Shown piece by piece: positions 1-5,078 of a stretch of DNA of 5,100 bases (position 1 is its first letter; each line of letters begins with the position of its first letter). The DNA is taken from NCBI GenBank assembly GCA_027083915.1, contig JALWML010000239.1, positions 1 through 5,100 on the forward strand, in the 5' to 3' direction. The DNA is from Lysobacterales bacterium. Lineage in GTDB: Bacteria; Pseudomonadota; Gammaproteobacteria; Xanthomonadales; Marinicellaceae. The notes beneath the pieces are model-generated. The model was not told the DNA's origin, did not search any database, and saw nothing but the letters and a program-made list of their open reading frames with translations. Both the position numbers and the translations under genes were made by a program.

Positions 1-632
1 ACATTAAACTCTTCAAAATCTTGATTTTCAAAATCCTTCAGAATCCGGTTTTCTTCAGTTGTTAAAGTATAATCTTTTAAGTTATTAGTTGATAAATACG
101 ATTCCAATTCTTTTATGCGTTCTGCTTCCAAATCTTCGATAAAGGATTCCATAAAATCAAAATCTATTTTTCCATTTTTAGTGGGTAGCTTTACAACTGT
201 ATTTTTTAATTCAATTTTCGTCGCTTTATTATTATAAGAAAACTTGCTTTTTATAACTTTATCAATTGATGCAAGTATAAACATTTGATTCATTTGAGTT
301 AGTTTTTCACATTGCAACACACTCGTTGCACCATGTCCGTCTTTTAAGTAAAAAGGGGTTTCGAGATAAACTATATTTTGATTGTTTGAATGTATTAATA
401 TTGTTGGCTTTCCCTTTGTATTATTTAAAACATTATTTTTCAGTTGATGATGAGATATTATGCCGTTGTTTTTGGTTGCTTGACCATAAAAAGGATATAA
501 GTTTTCCTTTTCATCTTTTAATTCTTCAAGTTTTAGAGGATTAATTTCTTTTTGTGATTGCCATTCAAGCACATCTTCAATTCTATATTCACCCCACTTA
601 ACTTTTTCAAGTTTTTTGCTAAGTGGGGTAAT
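1..632 (-). CDS. HsdS-like DNA specificity subunit of a BcgI-like restriction-modification system (3' end outside window)
   Basis: Reading leftwards from 632 gives 210 codons without a stop, running off the window edge, so the C-terminal part is missing. This subunit would choose the DNA target for the nuclease-methyltransferase encoded just upstream. Visible signs: an entry motif VKWGEYRIEDVLE (residues 11-23), the TRD-like stretch YPFYGQATKNNGII (46-59), GHGATSVLQ (99-107), NQMFILASIDK (115-125), KLPTKNGKIDFDF (148-160), then a charged helical spacer (about 161-180). A second target-recognition half probably begins at the left edge (from about 193); BcgI-type S subunits are about 340 residues, so roughly 60% is present. 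No ATG, GTG or TTG lies upstream of the entry motif: the frame opens after a TGA inside the upstream gene. The best start is ATT at 632-630, sharing its A with the upstream stop (TAATT). The only nearby GTG (572-570) would remove the conserved WGEY. Family assignment is confident; the start is not. Confidence 0.85.
   Translation of the reverse strand, partial: MTPLSKKLEKVKWGEYRIEDVLEWQSQKEINPLKLEELKDEKENLYPFYGQATKNNGIISHHQLKNNVLNNTKGKPTILIHSNNQNIVYLETPFYLKDGHGATSVLQCEKLTQMNQMFILASIDKVIKSKFSYNNKATKIELKNTVVKLPTKNGKIDFDFMESFIEDLEAERIKELESYLSTNNLKDYTLTTEENRILKDFENQDFEEFN
591..629 (-). promoter_or_regulatory. Hairpin directly after the S-subunit start
   Basis: ACCCCACTTA at 591-600 is a perfect 10-bp inverted partner of TAAGTGGGGT at 620-629, with a 19-nt A/T-rich loop. 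On the minus-strand transcript the hairpin begins one base after the ATT proposed as the S start, so it could hinder or modulate translation initiation. There is no following U-run, so it is not a rho-independent terminator. The regulatory role is inference; the inverted repeat is directly visible. Confidence 0.5.
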
Positions 633-2671
633 TACTTTCCCAGCTTTTCACTTTCTGTATGACCTTGTTTTAAAATAGTGCTTATTTCCCATGCCAAATA
701 ATCACTTACGGTTTTTTTGAAATCTTGTAAGGTAGGCTTGGTGTCTATCGGTGCTGATTGATTCCAATCTGCTCCATTTTCTGGGTCTATGGTGTTTTCA
801 TAATATTCTTTTTCGGTAAAAATATTAAGTTTGCTTTTGCCAAAACGTATCAGGTTTACCAACTCTTGGTAACGTTCTTTGGCTTGGTTGGTATCTTTAA
901 GGTTATTAGTAGATTTTCTACGGCTTGTTCTTGTGTAACCATCTTCAGAAAAATCAATAAACTTTACCATTTCGTCTTTGTGGTGTTTTTCACCTACTTT
1001 AAAAACATAGACATTGGTTTGTACACTCGATTTACCAATAAAAATATCTACTGGCATTTTGATACTTGCCAAAAGTGTATGTTTTGCTAATATTTTTTTG
1101 TTGTAATCTACTGCTTTTCCTGAACCTGCGGAGTTTTGAATAATAATCGCCCCATAGCCTTTGTTCATCATTCCTAGGGCTTTTTCTACAAAGTTCATCC
1201 CATTTCCATTGGCAGAATATGGCGGATTGAGTATAAAAGCATCTGCGGGGAATTTACTGTCGGTTTTACCAAATCCATAATTGCCATCAAAGTCTTTTAT
1301 GGAGTCAATATTTAAAATATTAGAGCTTCCATCACCCATCAAAATCATATTTAAAATTGCCAACATATAGACACTTGAAAGTAATTCTAAACCTAGCAAT
1401 TGTTCTGCTTTTATTGCTATTTCTTTTTGCGTAAGTTCTGCTGGCGAAGTAATGTTGTTTTTGGCATCAATGAGCATTTCATTCATAGCAGCAACCAACA
1501 ATCCAGCCGAACCTGTTGCAAAATCCCACACATAAGAATCCTTATTAACGCGTGCCAATTTAACCAGTAGCGTAGCTATATAAGATGGTGTAAGCACTAC
1601 ATCATTGAGTTTATCTTGTGAAAAACCAAGCCAACCGTACATTTCATTGAATAATTTTCCTGTAAAATCTGTGGTTAATCCTATTTTATAATAAATCCCT
1701 AAATCATCTACAATTTTTGCAAACACCCTTTTGAGTTGGCTTTCTCCATTTTCGACTTTGTTTATATTGTTGGTTAACAGCGTATTGGATAATGTTCTTA
1801 TAATGAGCTCTTTCTTTTCTGTTGGTAATTGTTTTTCATCTAGGAATGCTTTAATTCTTCCTAATACAATATCCCCATCACGTCCTCCAACAAATGTTTG
1901 TGATTTTAGTTCGCTTTTATCAAGAACAGGCACTTTATTTGGGATACCTAATGTAGCAATGATAGAAGCAGCAACCAAATACACACGGTCATTCTCACCT
2001 AAGCCTTTTTCATTTTCATAAATATCATTGTTGAGCTTGACTAAACTGGCATCAATCTCTTTTTCTTTCTGCTCTTTTAATTTATCAATTTCTTTTTGGG
2101 TGAGTTCTAAGGTTTTTACCTTTTCAATAAAGGCATCAAAATTTTCAGGTGCTAAAAACGAAAAATCTGTGTATTCTCCAACCTTTTGTCCTGCACCAAG
2201 GTTACTTTTAGCAACATAATACACACCAATTTCTTGCTGAATTTCTCCCTTTTCATCCTTGTAGCCCGTCATTCCAATTGCAATAATCTCAGTATAACTG
2301 GTGTGATGCAGTAGTGCATTTGCATAATGCACGGCTCCATTTACGGCAAAAGAATTGATATTTTTAAAATTTGGTTCGCTTTTCGCTGTTTTGTTATCAA
2401 CTTGACCATCACGATTAAGTTTTACCAGTTTGTTTTTATAACCTTTATACTCGATAAGTATTGGGAAAGGATTTTTATATTTATCATAGCCTATTAATTT
2501 AGCATCAGGACGATTACCTCCGACTCCTCCATTTTTAGAGAAATAATCATTAAGTGCCTTATCTATTTCAGTATTATCTAAAGGTTCTTGTTCTAATTTA
2601 TAAGGTAGATTGTATGATTTAAGCCAACCATTAGCTAATTCTGCTATATTTGGTTCAATTGATTTTGCCAT
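632..2671 (-). CDS. BcgI-like fused restriction endonuclease / N6-adenine DNA methyltransferase (R.M subunit)
   Basis: This 679-residue protein probably both cuts and methylates DNA when complexed with the S subunit encoded next. The N-terminal part carries a PD-(D/E)XK nuclease signature: P55-D56 in NRPDAKLI, then ILIEYKG with E74 and K76. A charged, coiled-coil-like linker follows (about 183-220). The methyltransferase half resembles HsdM: LTPSYIATLLVKLA (360-373), SAM-binding motif I DFATGSAGLL (383-392), and catalytic motif IV NPPY (482-485), typical of N6-adenine enzymes. The C-terminal part (about 590-679) is helical and likely contacts S. Length is close to BcgI A (about 640), whereas HsdM is usually shorter and lacks the nuclease. 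ATG at 2671-2669 is preceded by AAAGGA (2680-2675) with good spacing. The stop overlaps the S gene by one base, implying coupling. No separate hsdR is seen here. A methylase with an inactive nuclease-like domain is the alternative. Confidence 0.9.
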   Translation of the reverse strand: MAKSIEPNIAELANGWLKSYNLPYKLEQEPLDNTEIDKALNDYFSKNGGVGGNRPDAKLIGYDKYKNPFPILIEYKGYKNKLVKLNRDGQVDNKTAKSEPNFKNINSFAVNGAVHYANALLHHTSYTEIIAIGMTGYKDEKGEIQQEIGVYYVAKSNLGAGQKVGEYTDFSFLAPENFDAFIEKVKTLELTQKEIDKLKEQKEKEIDASLVKLNNDIYENEKGLGENDRVYLVAASIIATLGIPNKVPVLDKSELKSQTFVGGRDGDIVLGRIKAFLDEKQLPTEKKELIIRTLSNTLLTNNINKVENGESQLKRVFAKIVDDLGIYYKIGLTTDFTGKLFNEMYGWLGFSQDKLNDVVLTPSYIATLLVKLARVNKDSYVWDFATGSAGLLVAAMNEMLIDAKNNITSPAELTQKEIAIKAEQLLGLELLSSVYMLAILNMILMGDGSSNILNIDSIKDFDGNYGFGKTDSKFPADAFILNPPYSANGNGMNFVEKALGMMNKGYGAIIIQNSAGSGKAVDYNKKILAKHTLLASIKMPVDIFIGKSSVQTNVYVFKVGEKHHKDEMVKFIDFSEDGYTRTSRRKSTNNLKDTNQAKERYQELVNLIRFGKSKLNIFTEKEYYENTIDPENGADWNQSAPIDTKPTLQDFKKTVSDYLAWEISTILKQGHTESEKLGK

Positions 2672-2703
2672 TATTCCTTTCTATCCGATTATTCTTTGAG
2701 GTT

Positions 2704-2731
2704 ATTCTAACGTAAGATATATGATTTTCAA
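2704..2731 (-). promoter_or_regulatory. Candidate sigma70 promoter for the restriction-modification operon
   Basis: On the minus strand, TTGAAA (2731-2726) and TAGAAT (2709-2704) are separated by 16 bp. This would start transcription near 2697, giving a leader of roughly 26 nt that contains the AAAGGA ribosome-binding site of the R.M gene. Such boxes occur by chance in AT-rich DNA, so this is a moderate call supported mainly by position. Confidence 0.45.
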
Positions 2732-2834
2732 TGGAGTTTCTCACTAAAGCTTCTATTTCGTGTATTATTCAAATTTTCAGACTCCTTTTATAAAATAATC
2801 AAGTCTTTGCAATCCACTATTATTCTAACTGTAC

Positions 2835-2863
2835 TTGAAAAGATAGACACTAACCCTTATAAT
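2835..2863 (+). promoter_or_regulatory. Strong sigma70-type promoter of the decayed toxin / HTH operon
   Basis: TTGAAA (2835-2840), a 17-bp spacer, then a perfect TATAAT (2858-2863). The predicted start near 2870 falls inside the palindrome that follows immediately. It points to the small broken gene at 2889 and the HTH gene at 3123. Confidence 0.75.
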
Positions 2864-2882
2864 ACCGTCAAATATTGACGGT
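2864..2882. promoter_or_regulatory. Palindromic operator overlapping the transcription start
   Basis: ACCGTCAA and TTGACGGT form a perfect 8-bp inverted repeat with a 3-bp ATA spacer. It abuts the -10 box and covers the predicted start, the classic position for a repressor site. The likely binder is the HTH protein encoded at 3123-3578, because antitoxins of this kind usually autoregulate; that link is inferred. Confidence 0.65.
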
Positions 2883-2888
2883 TACTAA

Positions 2889-3106
2889 ATGACTAGAAAA
2901 ACCACTAACAATGTAATTTTAATTAACCTAACTGATGCAACTGCATTAAAAATGGTCAAAGAATTAGCAAAAGATTCTAGCAATGTTGTTATGGTTCATC
3001 ATGCCAATGTCCGAAAAGGTCAAAGACATGTGAGTGATTTAGAAATATTAGAGTTGCCGTAGCATTGGATAATGGTGATGATGGCAATGTGATAGTTGTT
3101 GAATGA
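2889..3106 (+). pseudogene. Broken toxin-like gene (DUF4258-like remnant), two frames
   Basis: The ATG at 2889 opens a 57-codon frame ending at TAG 3060-3062. It contains VMVHHANVRKGQRHVSD, which recalls the HA..R..QR.I..D core of DUF4258-type small toxins. A second frame, usable from about 3044 to TGA 3104-3106, encodes RVAVALDNGDDGNVIVVE, which looks like the C-terminal beta-strands of the same kind of protein but cannot be reached from the ATG. The join falls near 3045-3052. The protein would be shorter than usual for the family, so an internal deletion with frameshift is more likely than a single-base error. The family assignment is from memory of sequence pattern and is tentative. No clear Shine-Dalgarno precedes the ATG. 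The gene lies in the right position and strand to be the toxin partner of the HTH gene 16 bp after the second frame ends. A genuine 57-residue protein is the alternative. Confidence 0.5.
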
Positions 3107-3122
3107 ATAAAAGAGGTAATAC

Positions 3123-3578
3123 ATGAAAACAAATACAAAACCCTATCACTACACCTTGTGTGGCTTGGATAATGTTTATCTTGAAAATGGTTACACAATC
3201 AAAAACACGCCCTATGGTGATGGTATTGCCGTGCATGATATTGAGGGCTTACACAAAGCGATTGCTTACAATCTAATCACTAAGCAAAGAAAACTAAAAG
3301 GCGATGAAATTCGCTACCTACGCAAAGAATTAGACCTGTCACAAAAGAGATTATCTGTTTTATTAGATGTTAGTGAACCAACTATTCGTGGATGGGAAAA
3401 ATCCCGTAGTGATATTTCAGGTTCTGCCAATACATTAATCAGAATGATTTACCTTGAAAAGATGGGTAAAAATGAAAAGGTATTAAACCTCATTGAAACG
3501 ATTAACAAGTTAGATAATGAATTAAAGAATATTACCTTATCAGAAAAAAACAATCATTGGGTAGCTAAAGTCGCCTGA
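3123..3578 (+). CDS. Xre-type HTH regulator, probable antitoxin with N-terminal YHYT domain
   Basis: This 151-residue protein has two parts. Residues 8-47 (YHYTLCGLDNVYLENGY and a following YGDGIAV...GLHKAI stretch) form a conserved-looking N-terminal module seen in a family of small HTH proteins; its function is unknown to me. Residues about 58-115 are a Cro/C1-type helix-turn-helix, with SQKRLSVLLDVSEPTIRGWE (73-92) as the recognition core. The C-terminal part is helical and charged. Two cysteine-pair zinc sites, as in MqsA, are absent. ATG 3123 has a good ribosome-binding site AAGAGG at 3111-3116. It follows a broken toxin-like gene and likely represses the upstream promoter through the palindrome at 2864-2882. 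If that toxin is dead, this gene is an orphan antitoxin or a standing regulator. HTH identity is confident; the antitoxin role is inference. Confidence 0.8.
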   Translation: MKTNTKPYHYTLCGLDNVYLENGYTIKNTPYGDGIAVHDIEGLHKAIAYNLITKQRKLKGDEIRYLRKELDLSQKRLSVLLDVSEPTIRGWEKSRSDISGSANTLIRMIYLEKMGKNEKVLNLIETINKLDNELKNITLSEKNNHWVAKVA

Positions 3579-3592
3579 TTAATTACCCAATG
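3555..3592. repeat. Inverted repeat spanning the HTH gene stop codon
   Basis: CATTGGGTA (3555-3563) pairs perfectly with TACCCAATG (3584-3592) across a 20-nt loop that contains the TGA stop. No U-run follows, so it is not a classical intrinsic terminator, though it could protect the mRNA end. Its TTGGGTA core resembles the repeats upstream of the next operon. Confidence 0.4.
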
Positions 3593-3629
3593 CACAACAA
3601 ACCATCTTTCTTTATGTATATCCCAAAAA

Positions 3630-3660
3630 CATGCACATAAAATGAGAATATTTGTGCATG
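3630..3660. repeat. Inverted repeat in the intergenic region before the Fic module
   Basis: CATGCACA (3630-3637) and TGTGCATG (3653-3660) are perfect 8-bp inverted arms with a 15-nt loop. The repeat is flanked by TATATCCCAAAAACA on the left and TGTTTGGGTATA on the right, which are themselves near-inverted, so the whole block 3617-3692 is a nested imperfect palindrome. There is no poly-U tail. It could be a regulatory site or a hairpin; no function can be assigned. Confidence 0.45.
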
Positions 3661-3677
3661 AAACAAACTACAATAAT

Positions 3678-3766
3678 CATTGTTTGGGTATAGCTGAACA
3701 TTATTGTTGACATTGTTTGGTTATACCCGTACAGTATGATAATAAATGTATGGGTATAACTGAACA
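3678..3766. promoter_or_regulatory. Operator-like repeats GGGTATAA around the Fic-module promoter
   Basis: Three related sites are visible. GGGTATAGCTGAACA lies at 3686-3700, GGGTATAACTGAACA at 3752-3766, and the inverted core GGTTATACCC at 3719-3728, between the promoter boxes. In addition CATTGTTTGG is directly repeated at 3678-3687 and 3711-3720, 33 bp apart, about three helical turns. The arrangement is what an autorepressing HTH antitoxin would need, and the product of the next gene is the likely binder (inferred). Confidence 0.6.
3707..3740 (+). promoter_or_regulatory. Candidate promoter of the Fic toxin-antitoxin pair
   Basis: A perfect -35 TTGACA (3707-3712) is followed after 17 bp by a weak -10 TACAGT (3730-3735). 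An overlapping alternative is TTGTTT (3713-3718), 16 bp, TATGAT (3735-3740). Either way the inverted GGTTATACCC lies between the boxes and would block polymerase when bound. Confidence 0.55.
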
Positions 3767-3767
3767 A

Positions 3768-4253
3768 ATGAATGCTATAAAAAAAATTGAACAAGAGCAA
3801 AATGCTTTGATTGTGGACAATGTTGTTAAATTAGAACGCTTTATAGTGCCTAAGTTGGGATGGATTAAAACACTTCGGACAGCATTGTCCATGAGTGGTG
3901 CTAGTTTGGCACGGCGTTTGGGTTTGCAGCGTAGTAGTGTGGCATATTTAGAACAAGCTGAAAGTGATGGAAATATTACTTTGAAAAAACTTAGACAGGT
4001 AGCTAATGCAATGGATTGTGAATTGATTTATGCTATTGTGCCAAAACCAACAAAGGATAATCCTCAACCATTAATTGATGATATTATTCACAAGCAAGCA
4101 CGGGTTAAAGCAAGTAACATTGTGCAACAGGCTTCAACTCAAATGATGCTGGAAAGCCAGCAACTTTCAAAGACAGCATTAAAAAAAGAAGTGGAGCGTT
4201 TAGCTAAGCAATTAGCAGATGATATGCCAAAAAACTTTTGGGAACTGGATTAA
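3768..4253 (+). CDS. Mobile mystery protein A-like HTH protein, probable antitoxin of the Fic pair
   Basis: With the start at 3768 the protein is 161 residues. Residues about 31-90 are a helix-turn-helix: GWIKTLRTALSMSGASLARR, then LGLQRSSVAYLEQAESDGNI, then TLKKLRQVANAMDCELIYAI. This GW...R.ALGM...LA.RLG...V..LEQAE..G.ITL pattern is that of the 'mobile mystery protein A' family, which is known to sit next to a Fic partner on mobile elements. The C-terminal tail (from about 110) is helical and charged, with a KTALKKEVERLAKQLADDMP segment. An in-frame ATG at 3750 would add six residues, but it would put the GGGTATAACTGAAC repeat inside the gene; 3768 places the conserved GW at the expected distance. 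Neither start has a good ribosome-binding site. The stop TAA overlaps the next ATG (TAATG), so translation is coupled. It probably neutralises the Fic protein and represses the operon; both are inferred. Confidence 0.82.
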   Translation: MNAIKKIEQEQNALIVDNVVKLERFIVPKLGWIKTLRTALSMSGASLARRLGLQRSSVAYLEQAESDGNITLKKLRQVANAMDCELIYAIVPKPTKDNPQPLIDDIIHKQARVKASNIVQQASTQMMLESQQLSKTALKKEVERLAKQLADDMPKNFWELD

Positions 4254-4837
4254 TGGATTCTCCTGACGGTGCCACGCCATTAGACCCTGATCAATTAGGT
4301 GGGTTAAAATTCAAGCACATTGAAATACGTGGTCAACTTGACCAAATGGAACAGGTTAATATTCAAGATGGGTTGATGTGGCTAGATAAACAGAAAAAAG
4401 CTGATATTCTAACTTTACAATTTTGCCTTGAATTGCATAAAAGGCTTTTTGGTAAAGTGTGGGATTGGGCTGGTGAGTTTAGGCAAACAGAAAAAAATAT
4501 TGGCATTAATCCAATGTATGTAAGTGTGGAATTACAAAAGTTACTGGATGACGTTCAAGCATGGATTGAATTTAAAACCTTTACACCCAAAGAGTCGGCT
4601 TTAAGGTTTCATCATAGACTGGTACAAATCCATGTATTTGCAAATGGCAATGGTCGACATGCCCGAATTATGGCTGATGCAATTCTGAAATTTATTTACC
4701 AATCTCCACAAATGAATTGGAGTGGTCAAAACTTACAACAAGCAAGTAATCAACGAAAAAATTATATCAAAGCATTAAGAAAAGCAGATGTACATGATTT
4801 TGAACCGTTACTAACTATGTTTGAATTGTTAGAATAA
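4253..4837 (+). CDS. Mobile mystery protein B-like Fic-domain protein, probable toxin
   Basis: The protein has 194 residues from the ATG that overlaps the upstream stop. Fic enzymes usually transfer AMP from ATP to a hydroxyl side chain of a target protein in the cytoplasm. The active-site loop HVFANGNGRHAR is at 127-138, with catalytic H127, the anion-hole GNG and R135; R138 fits the extended HxFx(D/E)GNGRxxR motif. The flap GEFRQTEKNIGI is at 74-85, preceded by LHKRLFGKVWDWAG (61-74), the usual helix before it. The acidic residue that binds magnesium is Asn131, and the proline after the histidine is Val128. Asn at this place is, from memory, common in this subfamily, so activity is plausible. 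I found no (S/T)xxxE(G/N) inhibitory motif in this protein or in its partner, so control must differ from VbhA-type systems. A TTG 15 bp upstream is in frame but not needed. Target unknown. Confidence 0.88.
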   Translation: MDSPDGATPLDPDQLGGLKFKHIEIRGQLDQMEQVNIQDGLMWLDKQKKADILTLQFCLELHKRLFGKVWDWAGEFRQTEKNIGINPMYVSVELQKLLDDVQAWIEFKTFTPKESALRFHHRLVQIHVFANGNGRHARIMADAILKFIYQSPQMNWSGQNLQQASNQRKNYIKALRKADVHDFEPLLTMFELLE

Positions 4838-4884
4838 AGCACAAGAAAAATAAAATGCCTGTGCAAACAAATTAAATTATTTCA

Positions 4885-4969
4885 TGTTATACCTATTGTT
4901 AAACGGTTAGACGTGTATTGCAATAAGCTTAAACTGGTATAACAGCAATGTTTGAAGATTGGTATAACA
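4885..4969. repeat. Three copies of GGTATAACA downstream of the Fic module
   Basis: TGTTATACC (4885-4893) is an inverted copy of GGTATAACA, which occurs again at 4936-4944 and 4961-4969, the last two 25 bp apart. The first and second form a 9-bp perfect inverted repeat with a 42-bp loop. The 8-base core GGTATAAC is shared with sites at 3720-3727 (inverted) and 3753-3760 before the pair. They lie beside the att-like sequence at 5003, so they could be arm-type integrase sites as well as repressor sites. The rest of 4838-5002 holds no gene or terminator that I can see. Confidence 0.55.
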
Positions 4970-5002
4970 ATAATAATATTTAATATCAGTAAGTTATAAA
5001 TA

Positions 5003-5027
5003 GGTTCGGTGTCCGCCGCCTCCACCA
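5003..5027 (+). other. tmRNA/tRNA 3'-end fragment, probable attachment-site remnant
   Basis: The stretch reads as the T-loop-to-CCA end of a tmRNA or tRNA: GG, loop TTCGGTG, stem strand TCCGC, acceptor strand CGCCTCC, discriminator A and CCA. The 5+7+1+3 spacing after the loop is exact. The bases before GG (ATA) do not pair with the stem strand, and the usual A after TTCG is G, so this is not a working gene end. Integration into the 3' end of ssrA or a tRNA leaves such a partial copy at the far end of an island, followed by the original terminator, as seen here. The CGCCTCC acceptor fits tmRNAs best, but a tRNA cannot be excluded. Confidence 0.55.
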
Positions 5028-5078
5028 CACATAAAAAAAGCAGCTATTTTTTAGCTGCTTTTTTTATGTGTGGTGGAG
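5020..5078. repeat. 27-bp perfect inverted repeat including the terminator and two CTCCACCA ends
   Basis: Arms at 5020-5046 and 5052-5078 are exact reverse complements around a 5-T loop. Each arm starts (outside to inside) with CTCCACCA, then CACAT, A7 and GCAGCTA. The terminator explains only the inner 14 bp; the outer 13 bp of symmetry, including a tRNA/tmRNA-like CCA end on each strand, is unexplained. Confidence 0.9.
5033..5065 (+). terminator. Bidirectional rho-independent terminator
   Basis: A7 (5033-5039), stem strand GCAGCTA (5040-5046), T5 loop, stem strand TAGCTGC (5052-5058) and T7 (5059-5065) form a strong intrinsic terminator that works on either strand. It directly follows the tmRNA/tRNA-like 3' end and is probably that gene's native terminator. 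Confidence 0.85.

Noticed and set aside
326..2219. Several plus-strand open frames of 63-110 codons at 326-544, 758-1090, 1731-2021 and 2028-2219
   Set aside because: They lie opposite the strong minus-strand S and R.M genes, have hydrophobic, low-complexity translations typical of antisense frames, and show no recognisable family.
2989..3236. Two minus-strand frames of 62-69 codons over the toxin remnant and the HTH gene start
   Set aside because: They overlap each other and oppose a well-supported gene; the His/Ser-rich translations look like antisense shadows.
3717..3767. Upstream TTG start (3717) for the mobile mystery A-like gene
   Set aside because: It would lie between the promoter boxes and add residues encoded by operator repeats; the conserved region fits the ATG at 3768 better.
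3612..3892. Two minus-strand frames in the Fic-module promoter region
   Set aside because: Their repeated SYTHT/SYTQT pieces merely reflect the GGGTATA DNA repeats read backwards; no ribosome-binding site or family signal.
4838..4866. GCACA...TGTGC pairing after the Fic gene as a terminator
   Set aside because: The stem is only 5 bp with a long loop and no U-run follows.
4885..4944. Integron attC-like site (GTTAAAC/GTTAGAC between inverted GGTATAACA arms)
   Set aside because: The R''/L'' and L'/R' box order and spacing of an attC site are not present; only isolated GTTRRAC-like words occur.
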